Positions 18,027-29,033 of a DNA stretch of 64,000 nucleotides are shown one piece after another. The stretch is from Prosthecobacter debontii (lineage in GTDB: Bacteria; Verrucomicrobiota; Verrucomicrobiia; Verrucomicrobiales; Akkermansiaceae): NCBI GenBank assembly GCA_945873125.1, contig CAMCBV010000003.1, positions 1 to 64,000 of the forward strand, read 5' to 3'. The notes below the pieces were generated by a model that saw only the letters and a program-made list of their open reading frames with translations, was not told where the DNA came from and searched no databases. A program made the translations under genes and the position numbers. Positions within the stretch are counted from its first letter, which is position 1. Each line of letters opens with the position of its first letter.

Positions 18027-19067
18027 ATGAAATTCAAATCTCTCTTCGGTTTACTCGCTGGCCTGTCTGGTGTCTTTTTCTGCGTTACGAAAACCATGGC
18101 AGAATCAACGGAAAATCCACAGTGGCTCAGTTATCAGGGCGGAAAGGGTCCCGGAAAGGGCAAGCATATCGTCCTGATCGCCGCCGATCAAGAATACCGC
18201 AGTGAACAAGCGATACCGATGCTCGCGCGCATCCTTGCTGAGCGCCATGGTTTTGACACCACCGTGCTGTTCAGCGTGAACGCCGATGGCATGGTCGATC
18301 CCACCCTACCGACGCCGAACCGGAAAGATCCAAGCACATACAGAAAGCACAACATCCCCGGACTGGAGCAACTCGCAAAGGCGGACCTATTGATTCTCTT
18401 CACCCGCCTGATCAGTCTGCCTTTGGAGCAGGAGAAGCACGTGGTGGAGTATTTCGACTCCGGCAAACCCGTTATCGCCTTGCGCACATCGAACCATGGA
18501 TTTGAAGGCGCTCTCGACTACAAGATCAACGATCAGCAGGTGACTCTGAGTCAAATTTTAGGAGGATCTTTCATGAATCATCATGGCGAGTGGCAGGCGG
18601 ATTCGACCCGTGGTGACATTGTTCCGGAAATGAAAGATCATCCCGTTCTCAGAGGCGTGAAAGACATCTGGGGCCTGACCGATGTCTATCGCACCTTTCC
18701 GGAGGGAGGCTCTCTGCCCGAAGGCTGCACCGCTCTCGTTTACGGTCAGCCGCTGATCGGGCGCGAACCAGGTGGAGCGAACAATCCGGAAAAAGAACCG
18801 CTTCCTGTCGTTTGGGTAAAAAACTGGAAAACCAGCAGCGGAGCCGAAGCCCGCATTCTCCATTCAACCATGGGCAGCAGCAAAGATTTTCTCAATCCCG
18901 GCCTACGCCGACTCGTGATCAACGGAGTGTATTGGGGACTGAAGCTTGAAAACAAAATCCAAGCGGACAGCAGCGTCGATTACGTTGGAGCATACAACCC
19001 GCTTTCCCATGGGTTTCATCACGAAAAACTCGGAGTCGTTCCTCGCCCCGTTTCGTATTACCGCTGA
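18027..19067 (+). CDS. Secreted ThuA-like domain protein
   Basis: 346 residues, signal peptide MKFKSLFGLLAGLSGVFFC with cleavage near TMAES. The ThuA-like (class I glutamine amidotransferase-like, PF06283) fold is shown by KHIVLIAADQEYRSEQAIPML, LARILAERHGFDTTVLFS, ADLLILFTRLISLP and VIALRTSNHGFEG. Such proteins are named after trehalose utilisation, but the catalytic role is poorly established. In Verrucomicrobiota they typically accompany secreted sugar oxidoreductases and DUF1080 proteins. It is divergent from the FAD oxidoreductase (108-bp gap), so the two may share a regulatory region. Convergent with the adaptor gene downstream. Confidence 0.85.
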   Translation: MKFKSLFGLLAGLSGVFFCVTKTMAESTENPQWLSYQGGKGPGKGKHIVLIAADQEYRSEQAIPMLARILAERHGFDTTVLFSVNADGMVDPTLPTPNRKDPSTYRKHNIPGLEQLAKADLLILFTRLISLPLEQEKHVVEYFDSGKPVIALRTSNHGFEGALDYKINDQQVTLSQILGGSFMNHHGEWQADSTRGDIVPEMKDHPVLRGVKDIWGLTDVYRTFPEGGSLPEGCTALVYGQPLIGREPGGANNPEKEPLPVVWVKNWKTSSGAEARILHSTMGSSKDFLNPGLRRLVINGVYWGLKLENKIQADSSVDYVGAYNPLSHGFHHEKLGVVPRPVSYYR

Positions 19068-19109
19068 ATCCATGGGCTATAAAAAACTGACCCAAATGAT
19101 CACAGGGGT

Positions 19110-20507
19110 CTAGGGCACGATCACGACCTGACCCGCTTCGGCGCCAGCGATGATTTCGGTAAGCTCGCCAGTGGACTTGCCGCGGGTGACGACTCGGCGT
19201 TCGGTTTTACCGTCAGCAAGCTTCAATTCGATGGTCCAACCTTTGACGCCCAGCTCGATGGCTTTGCTCGGAACCGCGATGGCTTTTTCGTTACTGTAGG
19301 AAATGACGCTCACATCCAGAGATTGGCCGGGCGCGGGGTTGAGGGATTTTGGCCATTCAGCTGTGAATGTGACCGAGTAGGCTCCCTGGGGATTTGGAAT
19401 TCGGGAAGACTTGGCGATCGTCACTGGAATGAGAACCTCACTTTTTCCCGAAAGCATGGCGAAGCCTTTCACGCCTTTTTCCAGTGCCTGCGCATCGCCT
19501 TGATTCGTAAAGGATTCGATCACCAGTTTGGAGGCGGAGGGAATGAAACAGGCGAGATTTTTGGCAAGGGGAGCAGCGGCTTTTGGGGTCAAAACTTTGG
19601 GCATATCACCCGTTACCCAAGTCCCGTTTTCGATGGAGCCATAATAGAACAAACCATCTGCCGGCGCTTTGATTTCGAAAAGTTTGCGATCCTGCTCGAG
19701 ATCCGCGAGTTCATCGCGTTGGCGTTTCAGGGCGGTTTTCTGCTTTTCGACTTCGAGTTTTTTCAATTCTAACGAACGCGGCAGATCTTGTTTTGCTTTC
19801 GAGAGCTGCAGGGCGGCATCCTCGCTTTTTTCAGTCAGAGTGATCAGTTCGCGTGGCAGGGTCACGCTTCGCATGCGTTTGTGATCGAGGGTCTCCATTC
19901 TCAATGCGAACTCGGCGGATGCCACGGAGTCATGCTGCTTTTTCAAAATGATCTCCTCGGTATCTTCCGTGATTTCATCCGCTTCATACATTTTGAGAAG
20001 CTGCTTGAGCTCCTCCTGGTAAGAGGCGAGCAACTGCTGTTGGCGCTTCAAGCTTTGATCCGCGGTTTCTTCGGAGGCTTTGCGCCGAGTTTCTTGAAAA
20101 TAAGCGAGCTCCTCTGCCGCCATTTTCGCGCCACGCTCGATGCGCAACAACTGCTCGGGAAGGTTTTTTTCAAAAGTCGCCAGGTCCAGTTCCGCCTGGA
20201 CCACGCCAAGCTCCGCACCTACGAGCGCTTGTTCGGAATCGGCAATTTTACGGTCCACGGCATCGGTTTTGAAAACGATCAAGGGCTCACCTTTTTTCAC
20301 CGCGCTGCCGTGATTGGCGATAGAAACGATTTCAAACGTTGTCCAAGCCTTGGCATCCAGACGGATCGGCACGAAGGATTCAGGTAAAGCGGTGGCCTTG
20401 AGACTGTGGCTGACGGTGAAGGGCTTCGCCTCCAAAGTGAGCTCACCTGCCTGCGTGGCGGCGACGGTAAGGAAAAGGGTGGGGAGCAAGTAATGCAATG
20501 CGGTCAT
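19110..20507 (-). CDS. HlyD-type periplasmic adaptor (membrane fusion) protein
   Basis: 465 residues from the ATG at 20507, signal peptide MTALHYLLPTLFLTVAATQA. A lipoyl/barrel-sandwich half motif (IANHGSAVKKGEPLIVFKTD) is followed by a very long coiled coil (about residues 75-285: repeated EELKQL, LKKQHD, RQRDELADLEQD) and the second half-motif (FEIKAPADGLFYYGSI), then beta-barrel domains. This is the order of HlyD/RND membrane-fusion proteins. No transporter partner is adjacent, so its efflux or secretion partner is unknown. The in-frame ATG at 20543 would give an N-terminus without a proper signal start. Separated by 40 bases from the upstream gene on the same strand, so possibly co-transcribed. 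Confidence 0.8.
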   Translation of the reverse strand: MTALHYLLPTLFLTVAATQAGELTLEAKPFTVSHSLKATALPESFVPIRLDAKAWTTFEIVSIANHGSAVKKGEPLIVFKTDAVDRKIADSEQALVGAELGVVQAELDLATFEKNLPEQLLRIERGAKMAAEELAYFQETRRKASEETADQSLKRQQQLLASYQEELKQLLKMYEADEITEDTEEIILKKQHDSVASAEFALRMETLDHKRMRSVTLPRELITLTEKSEDAALQLSKAKQDLPRSLELKKLEVEKQKTALKRQRDELADLEQDRKLFEIKAPADGLFYYGSIENGTWVTGDMPKVLTPKAAAPLAKNLACFIPSASKLVIESFTNQGDAQALEKGVKGFAMLSGKSEVLIPVTIAKSSRIPNPQGAYSVTFTAEWPKSLNPAPGQSLDVSVISYSNEKAIAVPSKAIELGVKGWTIELKLADGKTERRVVTRGKSTGELTEIIAGAEAGQVVIVP

Positions 20508-20547
20508 GATCGGGAATGCGGAATGAAAATACAGGAAGGGCAATCAC

Positions 20548-21222
20548 TCAAGCCACGCCTCTCGATTTTCTTGCCAACCAAATCGGCAGGAAACGGGGTT
20601 TCTTCGCCATCGGCGATGAAGGAACAAAATGCTCCACCACCTCGTAACCATCTCGCTCGAGGTTGCGAGTCAAGTTTGCCACAGGTCGGGTCGAGGCAAT
20701 GGCCAACAATCCGCCGGGTTGGAGTGCCTCATAGGTTGCGGCGATCCAGCGTTTGTCGTTAACGAAAAATCTTTGCTTGCCGGCCAATGGCGCGGAGTCG
20801 AGATGGATCAGGATCGCATGCAAACAACCTGATTGTTTATTCAGCGCATTCGCACCGGGATCGTTTTCAATGACGACACGCGGGTCATCCAAAGGCGTGT
20901 CAGGAAAAAATTTGCGGTTCCAGTCGATCAGCTCGCCGCGGTTTTCCGCGATGGTGTAAACTGCCCGTTTCTGCGGCAGCTCTTGCATGATGGCTTTCAA
21001 CATGTGGCCGAGCCCGAGTCCTATCATCCAAACCCGCGGCTGACGGGCGGGGCGGAACGGTGCCGCAGCAAGTTTGGCGAGCTCTTCCTCGGATGCCCGC
21101 GTGCTAGGGCCACAGATCTGCTGTCCCTCTACAAGCAGATACCGACGACTGTCGTGCTCTTGAAGTTCGAGAGGTGAGCCATCGGCTAATAGGGTGGAGG
21201 CGAGGGTGATGCGTGGTTTCAT
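20548..21222 (-). CDS. Spermidine synthase-like methyltransferase-fold protein
   Basis: 224 residues from the ATG at 21222 (MKPRITLASTLLADGSPLEL). The segment VWMIGLGLGHMLKAIMQEL is the glycine-rich nucleotide-binding motif of Rossmann methyltransferases, followed by an acidic residue after beta-2 (YTIAENRGELIDW) and a late AATYEALQPGGLLAIAS motif as in spermidine synthase-like proteins. The polyamine-specific aspartates of true SpeE (GGGDGG and the second Asp cluster) are not obvious, so this is more likely a distant relative than a functional spermidine synthase. Transcribed between HU and the adaptor gene; a terminator (21317-21351) separates it from HU. Confidence 0.65.
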   Translation of the reverse strand: MKPRITLASTLLADGSPLELQEHDSRRYLLVEGQQICGPSTRASEEELAKLAAAPFRPARQPRVWMIGLGLGHMLKAIMQELPQKRAVYTIAENRGELIDWNRKFFPDTPLDDPRVVIENDPGANALNKQSGCLHAILIHLDSAPLAGKQRFFVNDKRWIAATYEALQPGGLLAIASTRPVANLTRNLERDGYEVVEHFVPSSPMAKKPRFLPIWLARKSRGVA

Positions 21223-21316
21223 GTCGGCTTGCTGATGGAGAGAATGAACGATTTCGAATCTTCGACAACCCTCATGTCGCAAGAATGGTTTTCCAATCTT
21301 TGAGGTTGGCAGGAAA

Positions 21317-21351
21317 AAGAAAACCTCGGCCTGTGTCGGCCGAGGTTTTTT
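21317..21351. terminator. Bidirectional Rho-independent terminator after HU
   Basis: Perfect 8-bp stem CCTCGGCC (21324-21331) / GGCCGAGG (21338-21345), loop TGTGTC, flanked by an A-rich run on the left and six T on the right, so it has a T tract in both directions. It lies 43 bases past the HU stop. Confidence 0.9.
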
Positions 21352-21393
21352 AGGTTTTGAAGATCTTTTGTTCGGCGGTAGCCCGCCAAGACA

Positions 21394-21669
21394 TTAGAGG
21401 CTTCCTTTAAGAACGGAGGATGCCTTGAAACCAACCGACTTGGAGGCGGCGATTTTGAGAGCTTCTCCGGTCTTCGGATTGCGGCCGAGACGTGCAGCGC
21501 GCTTTTTAACCTCGAAAGTACCAAATCCGATGATCTGGACTTTTTTGTCTTTCTTCACGCCTTTGGCGATCGAGTCAAGGACTGCGTCGAGGGATTGTTC
21601 AGCGGCACGCTTGGTTGCGTCTGCTCCGAGGGCTTTTTGGATGGATTCAATAAGTTCTGCTTTGTTCAT
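21394..21669 (-). CDS. hup: HU/IHF family DNA-binding protein
   Basis: 91 residues from the ATG at 21669 (MNKAELIESIQKALG). Typical histone-like features: helical dimerisation half, GFGTFEVKKRAARLGRNPKTGE (the GFGTF signature and the DNA-binding arm with RNPKTGE), and C-terminal SVGFKASSVLKGSL. The arm proline that intercalates DNA is present in RNP. The protein bends and compacts DNA. The long open frame extends to 21954, but the HU family length fixes the start. No Shine-Dalgarno is present. TTGAAA about 60-65 bases upstream with TAGATT 19 bases later on the same strand is a weak promoter candidate. Confidence 0.95.
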   Translation of the reverse strand: MNKAELIESIQKALGADATKRAAEQSLDAVLDSIAKGVKKDKKVQIIGFGTFEVKKRAARLGRNPKTGEALKIAASKSVGFKASSVLKGSL

Positions 21670-22332
21670 GGCAAAAGTGTTTTTGCGAACACAGCCGCTT
21701 TTTGGCAAGACAAAATCTACTGGAAACAAAACGATTTTTTTCAAGGCACTGCTTGACTTCCTGCTTATTTCTAGCTTGTGCGCCCATGCTCGACAGGAGT
21801 TTTTGCTCCGAAAGTGTGATATCTGGCAAAAGGCTTGGTGGCTTACGAGCGGAACCGGATGCTTTTCTAACAGACGACAAGAGATGGTGCAGGAGAGAAT
21901 AAAGTAAAAAATTTGAATCAGCCAGATGTTGTAGTCGGATGCTCTGGGGCCCACCTCTGGGGCCCACTACGGGAGTCTGCCCGGATGTCGTCGGTGTCGC
22001 TCCTCTGTCACCGCTTGCCTACGAGCAAAAAATCAACCGGCTTATCTCTTCCGCATCAGTTCCCATTTGTCGATCTCCCTCCTCTCCTCTGTCACCTCCT
22101 TGATCCATGTGAAAAATGCCATGGTTATCTCACCCGCCGAAAATTTTGGTTTTCTGAAATAGCAAAATTCGGTGGGGGTTGAGATTTATTCCGGGTCGGA
22201 GGTCCTTGAGCCTCGACTCGACGTGGATTTTTCCTTCTAAAACCGACTTTGTGAAAATTTTCACAAATAGATCTTGCGGTAGACTACGGGTCTAGAATAT
22301 CTCCCTTCGCCTCACTTTCACTGCATTCACCC
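21670..22332. promoter_or_regulatory. 663-bp gap between HU and the ATP synthase operon
   Basis: No convincing gene was found. The gap contains the HU upstream region, one TCTAACAG word (21866-21872), a 13-bp tandem duplication (CTCTGGGGCCCAC at 21942-21954 and 21955-21967), and a perfect 20-bp palindrome at 22248-22267 listed separately. The stretch 21970-22240 shows nothing recognisable. Confidence 0.5.
22248..22267. promoter_or_regulatory. Perfect 20-bp palindrome upstream of atpB
   Basis: TTTGTGAAAA followed by its exact reverse complement TTTTCACAAA, 65 bases before the atpB start. Its size and position suit a dimeric repressor or activator site. No T tract follows that would make it a terminator. 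Function is inferred only. Confidence 0.5.
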
Positions 22333-23172
22333 ATGACGCGTTTCTCAGTCACAATTTTAGGCCTCTTGCTCCTGGCGTTCACATCGGCTTTTGGCGCTGA
22401 AGGCGGGCATCACGCCTTGCCATTGGATGCACAACCGCTCCATGAGTCGTTGCCAATTTCCAACTCCATCACCATGGTTTGGTTGGCTGTCGTCTTGATC
22501 GTTATTTTCTGTCAGATCGCGACCCGTAAAATGAGCCTTGTGCCGAGTGGGGTTCAGAACTTTGCCGAGTGGGTTGTTGAGTCATTGTATGGTTTCTTGG
22601 AGGGACTGATGGGCGCTCACTTAACCAAGCGCACCTTCTGGTTTTTCGGCTCGGTTTTCTTTTTCATCCTCACCAGTAACTACCTTGGACTCATTCCGGG
22701 CGTCGGCACGATAACTTACGGAGGAACTCCTATCCTCCGCGGCGGTAACGCAGACATCAACATGACCGCAGCCATGGCATTCACCTTTGCCTTGCTCTGG
22801 TTCTACTGGGCGATCTCCGAGAACGGAATCAAAGGGTTTATCGCACACATTTTCGCTCCAAAAGGCGTCAAGGGCTTTCTTTTCTGGGCGCTGATGCCGC
22901 TGTTCATCTTCGTAGGTTTTCTGGAAATCATTTCTATCGGTATCCGTCCTGTCGCGCTTTCTTTCCGTCTCTTTGGAAACATTTACGGCGGTGAGCAGAC
23001 GCTTGAAAAGTTGATGGCGCTTGTGCCCGAATCTATTTCTTTCCTTCCGGCGCTGCCCTTCTACTTCATGGAGCTCCTCGTAGGCTTTGTCCAAGCACTC
23101 GTTTTCACCCTTCTTTGCGCGATTTTCGTCAAACTCATCTGCGATCACGGAGACGAGCACGAATCGCATTAA
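22333..23172 (+). CDS. atpB: ATP synthase Fo subunit a
   Basis: 279 residues. The N-terminus has a signal-like segment (MTRFSVTILGLLLLAFTSAF, then GAEGGHH). The proton-channel helix carries the essential arginine in IGIRPVALSFRLFGNIYGGE, and the last helix ELLVGFVQALVFTLLCAIFV contains the conserved glutamine region. Six membrane segments are recognisable. It starts the operon; no atpI is seen upstream. No Shine-Dalgarno precedes the ATG (sequence CATTCACCC). Confidence 0.97.
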   Translation: MTRFSVTILGLLLLAFTSAFGAEGGHHALPLDAQPLHESLPISNSITMVWLAVVLIVIFCQIATRKMSLVPSGVQNFAEWVVESLYGFLEGLMGAHLTKRTFWFFGSVFFFILTSNYLGLIPGVGTITYGGTPILRGGNADINMTAAMAFTFALLWFYWAISENGIKGFIAHIFAPKGVKGFLFWALMPLFIFVGFLEIISIGIRPVALSFRLFGNIYGGEQTLEKLMALVPESISFLPALPFYFMELLVGFVQALVFTLLCAIFVKLICDHGDEHESH

Positions 23173-23253
23173 CCCCTCTCCGTATCCGGACCATGTCACA
23201 GAGCGTGGGGGATACAGAAAAACAACAAACATAACACAAAACAAACTGACAAT

Positions 23254-23448
23254 ATGGGAACTAAAGCATTCGCAGTAGCACTCGCCGCCCTTGGAGGTGG
23301 CATTGGCATCGGTCTTCTTGGATCCAAGGCAGCAGAAGCAACAGGGCGTAATCCTGGTGCAGCTACCCCAGTCCTCGTGATCTCCATCATCCTTGCAGCA
23401 CTTATCGAGGGTATCTTCATCCTCACCGCATTCGCAGTGCCGTTCTAA
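23254..23448 (+). CDS. atpE: ATP synthase Fo subunit c
   Basis: 64 residues, two-helix hairpin: GGGIGIGLLGSKAAEATGRNPG (first helix and the polar loop with RNP) and LVISIILAALIEGIFILTAF with the ion-binding Glu in ALIEG. This is shorter than the usual 70-80 residues, mainly at the N-terminus. Sodium-type rings carry a Gln in helix 1 and Glu-Ser/Thr in helix 2; here neither is present, so proton coupling is likely. The gap to atpB is 81 bases. Confidence 0.96.
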   Translation: MGTKAFAVALAALGGGIGIGLLGSKAAEATGRNPGAATPVLVISIILAALIEGIFILTAFAVPF

Positions 23449-23527
23449 GCATTTTGCCGCCTCCGCCTTCGGGCGCAGGCGGCTACCCCTTTTCCAATCT
23501 TCTCATTTTTCAAACGACTTTCCAGCC

Positions 23528-24070
23528 ATGATGATCCTCCTTGCAGCAGCAGCCGAACACCCGAACGCCCTTGAGGCTCTTTCGAAGACTTTCGGACTTC
23601 ACGGTGCGTTTTTTGTCGCACAGGTGGTCAATTTCTTCTTGGTCATTTTTGTTCTCAAGAAATTTGCTTTCGGGCCGATTCAGCAAATGCTCGAACAACG
23701 CCGGGCGCGCATTGTCGCTGGCGAAGAAAAGCTCAAGCATATCGAAAAACAACTTGCCGAGTCCGAGTCCACCACTGCGGCTGCCATCGCGAAAGCCAAT
23801 GAAGATGCGGTTCGTCTTATCAATGAGGCAAAAGAGGGCGCAGCAGCCTTCACCGAGCAAAAAGCCCAAGAAGCCATATCCCAAGCTCAGCAAATCCTCG
23901 CCAAGGCAGAAGCCGCGGCAAACGCCGACCGTGAGCGTATCGCCACTGAACTGAAGCGCGAGTTCGGTCGCTTGGTTGCAAGCACCACCTCCCAAGTCAC
24001 CGGTAAAGTGCTCACTGCAGCCGATCAGAGCCGCATCAATGACGAGGCACTTGCCAAAGTCGGCAACTAA
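23528..24070 (+). CDS. atpF: ATP synthase Fo subunit b
   Basis: 180 residues from the ATG at 23528 (MMILLAAAAEHPNALEAL). One membrane segment (FFVAQVVNFFLVIFVLKKFAF) is followed by FGPIQQMLEQRRARI and a long right-handed coiled coil rich in Ala, Glu, Lys, the peripheral stalk. The C-terminal LKREFGRLVASTTSQVTGKVL resembles other b subunits' contact region for delta. The open frame begins at 23393 in the atpE overlap region, but homology supports the later start. Confidence 0.95.
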   Translation: MMILLAAAAEHPNALEALSKTFGLHGAFFVAQVVNFFLVIFVLKKFAFGPIQQMLEQRRARIVAGEEKLKHIEKQLAESESTTAAAIAKANEDAVRLINEAKEGAAAFTEQKAQEAISQAQQILAKAEAAANADRERIATELKREFGRLVASTTSQVTGKVLTAADQSRINDEALAKVGN

Positions 24071-24096
24071 TTTCCGCTCCCTTTAACCAGACAACG

Positions 24097-24489
24097 ATGA
24101 AAATCTCCAAAATCGCCGCTGCCACCGCCCGCCGTCTCTACGGCTTGTGCCAAGTGAACGGCCAGCTTGATGATCACAAGCTGCGGGATCTGGTTTCCAA
24201 ACTCATCGCCGCCAAACCCCGCGATTTCCAAGCGATCCTTGCTTCGATTCAGCGCCTCGTGCGCCTCGAAGAAGCCCGCCGCGCCGTCACAGTCGAGAGC
24301 GCGGTCGCACTGGATGCCGCAGAGCGCCAGAAAGTTGAAGCAGGTCTGGCCAAAGACCACGGCAGCAACCTCACCATCGAATACAAAATCAACCCGGAGC
24401 TCCTTGGCGGTCTCCGTATCAAGGTCGGCGATGACGTTTTGGACGGCTCCGTCCAAGGTCGCCTCGATCGCCTCTCAAAAGCATTTTAA
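24097..24489 (+). CDS. atpH: ATP synthase F1 subunit delta (short form)
   Basis: 130 residues. Its C-terminal half matches the delta/OSCP signature: VTVESAVALDAAERQKVEAGLAK and TIEYKINPELLGGLRIKVGDDVLDGSVQGRLDRL. Canonical delta is about 175-180 residues; here the N-terminal six-helix domain that caps the alpha subunits is strongly shortened, though LYGLCQVNGQLDDHKLRDLV still resembles its beginning. It links b dimer and F1. Located between atpF and atpA as usual. Confidence 0.92.
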   Translation: MKISKIAAATARRLYGLCQVNGQLDDHKLRDLVSKLIAAKPRDFQAILASIQRLVRLEEARRAVTVESAVALDAAERQKVEAGLAKDHGSNLTIEYKINPELLGGLRIKVGDDVLDGSVQGRLDRLSKAF

Positions 24490-24534
24490 TCTTCTCTTTT
24501 TTACCACCCACTACTCACTCCTCACCCTTATCTT

Positions 24535-26076
<1,542 letters not shown>

Positions 26077-26110
26077 CTCTTTTCTCTAAGCTCCTAGCTC
26101 CACGCTCTTT

Positions 26111-26971
26111 ATGGCCAACCTCCGAGACATCCGCCGCCGAATCAAATCGGTCAAGAACACCGCCCAAATCACCCGGGCGATGCAGCTCGTTGCGGCCGCG
26201 AAGATGAAAAAAGCCCAAGACCAAGCGATGGCCGGGCGCGATTATTCATCCCAGCTCAACGCCGTCCTGAGTGACATTTCCGCAAACTTCTCTGACGAGG
26301 TTTCGCATCCGCTCCTGCAAACCCGCGAGGGCAACCGCGAGTTGGTGCTGGTGATCTCCACCGACAAGGGTCTGTGCGGACCGCTCAATACCAACCTTGC
26401 CAAAAAACTCCGTGCCGATACTTCCGACACAGCAGACTACGTCACTGTAGGCCGCAAACTCCGCATCATGCTGGAGAAACTGGGCAAAAAAATTCTCGCC
26501 GACTACTCGGTGAAAGATCCGGTTCCTTTCGCCGACGCACGTGCGATTGCAGCTCTCCTTACCAAACAATTCACCGAAGGAAATTACGACAAGGTTTCCA
26601 TTGTCTATACGCGTTTCGTGAACACATTGACGCAGGTTCCGGAGGTCAAACAACTTCTCCCAGTCCTCCCTCCCACGCAATCCGATGAAACCGGTTTGAT
26701 CGATGGTGACAGCGCGGATTCCCTCTTTGAGCCCTCGGTTGACGAAGTGCTCGCATCCATTCTTCCGCTCTACGTGAATTTCCAAGTCTATCAGGCGCTT
26801 CTTGAATCCCGTGCCACCGAGCACTCCGCTCGCATGGTCGCAATGAAAGCCGCCACTGATAACGCCAAGAAATTCATCAAGGAGCTCACGCTCGAATACA
26901 ACAAGGTCCGCCAAGGCGCGATCACTGCTGAACTCCTGGAAATCACCACCGCCATGAAGGCGATGGAATAA
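26111..26971 (+). CDS. atpG: ATP synthase F1 subunit gamma
   Basis: 286 residues. The N-terminal helix MANLRDIRRRIKSVKNTAQI and the C-terminal helix (VRQGAITAELLEITTAMKAME) form the rotating central shaft; TDKGLCGPLNTNLAKKL is the conserved Rossmann-like core motif. Length is normal. A TCTAACAA word lies in the gap after the gene (26977-26983). Confidence 0.97.
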   Translation: MANLRDIRRRIKSVKNTAQITRAMQLVAAAKMKKAQDQAMAGRDYSSQLNAVLSDISANFSDEVSHPLLQTREGNRELVLVISTDKGLCGPLNTNLAKKLRADTSDTADYVTVGRKLRIMLEKLGKKILADYSVKDPVPFADARAIAALLTKQFTEGNYDKVSIVYTRFVNTLTQVPEVKQLLPVLPPTQSDETGLIDGDSADSLFEPSVDEVLASILPLYVNFQVYQALLESRATEHSARMVAMKAATDNAKKFIKELTLEYNKVRQGAITAELLEITTAMKAME

Positions 26972-26981
26972 CCTGATCTAA

Positions 26982-28499
<1,518 letters not shown>

Positions 28500-28506
28500 T
28501 TCGATT

Positions 28507-28540
28507 CCAAATCTCAAATTTCAAAGTTCAAATCTCAAAT
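28507..28540. repeat. AT-rich AAATTTCAAA-type repeat before atpC
   Basis: CAAATCTCAAATTTCAAAG and following units fill the atpD-atpC gap and run directly into the atpC start codon, so the repeat forms the entire translation initiation region of that gene. See the family entry at 3741-3770. Confidence 0.6.
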
Positions 28541-28952
28541 GTCCCTTCATCTCGAAATCGTCACTCCAGAGAAAAAGATTTTCTCGGACACCGTCGAAAA
28601 CGTCTATCTGCCTGGAGCGGATGGTGAGATGGGAATTTTACCAAGCCACGCCGGTTTGGTGACCGCACTCCAACCCGGTGAACTTCGCTATCTCCATCAA
28701 GGCAAGATTGTCACCTTGGCCATCGGCTCTGGTTTCGCTGAAATCAGCCAAACTAAAGCCGTCGTTCTGACCGACATGGCGTTGGGCGAAGCGGAAATCG
28801 ACGAGAATGCCACTGAGGAGGCCATCAAACGCGCCGAGGAAAAACTGCAAACCATCGATCACAGCATGGATGCGGAGGAAGTCGCTTACCTCCAAGGTGT
28901 TATCGCTAAACAATCCGCCGCACTTCGCTTCAAGCGCAAGTATCAGCATTGA
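28539..28952 (+). CDS. atpC: ATP synthase F1 subunit epsilon
   Basis: 137 residues. N-terminal beta-sandwich (MSLHLEIVTPEKKIFSDTVE, LPGADGEMGILPSHAGLVTA, GFAEISQTKAVVLTD) followed by the C-terminal helical hairpin (ATEEAIKRAEEKLQ ... LRFKRKYQH) that can inhibit ATPase activity. Last gene of the operon. Its upstream gap is made of the AT-rich repeat. Confidence 0.97.
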   Translation: MSLHLEIVTPEKKIFSDTVENVYLPGADGEMGILPSHAGLVTALQPGELRYLHQGKIVTLAIGSGFAEISQTKAVVLTDMALGEAEIDENATEEAIKRAEEKLQTIDHSMDAEEVAYLQGVIAKQSAALRFKRKYQH

Positions 28953-28964
28953 GCTGAGCTGCAT

Positions 28965-29019
28965 GGGTGATTCCGGCTTTCTTCTCCTCTCTCCTGTTAG
29001 AAAAAAGCCTGAATCATCC
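28965..29019. terminator. Bidirectional hairpin terminator between atpC and the helicase gene
   Basis: A 20-bp imperfect stem (28965-28984 with 29000-29019; 17 of 20 positions pair) with a 15-nt loop. The genes on both sides converge on it. Pyrimidine- and A-rich arms (CTTTCTTC and GAAAAAAG) are compatible with termination in both directions. One TCTAACAG word sits at the loop-stem boundary (28995-29001). Confidence 0.65.
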
Positions 29020-29033
29020 AGCCAGTTCTCGCT

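Noticed and set aside
20548..21222. Annotation as a true spermidine synthase
   Set aside because: The polyamine-binding acidic motifs of SpeE were not found; only the general methyltransferase-like fold is supported.
21670..22332. Possible tRNA or small RNA in the gap before atpB
   Set aside because: No cloverleaf, TTCGA loop or terminator-ended transcript could be recognised; only palindromes and a short tandem repeat.
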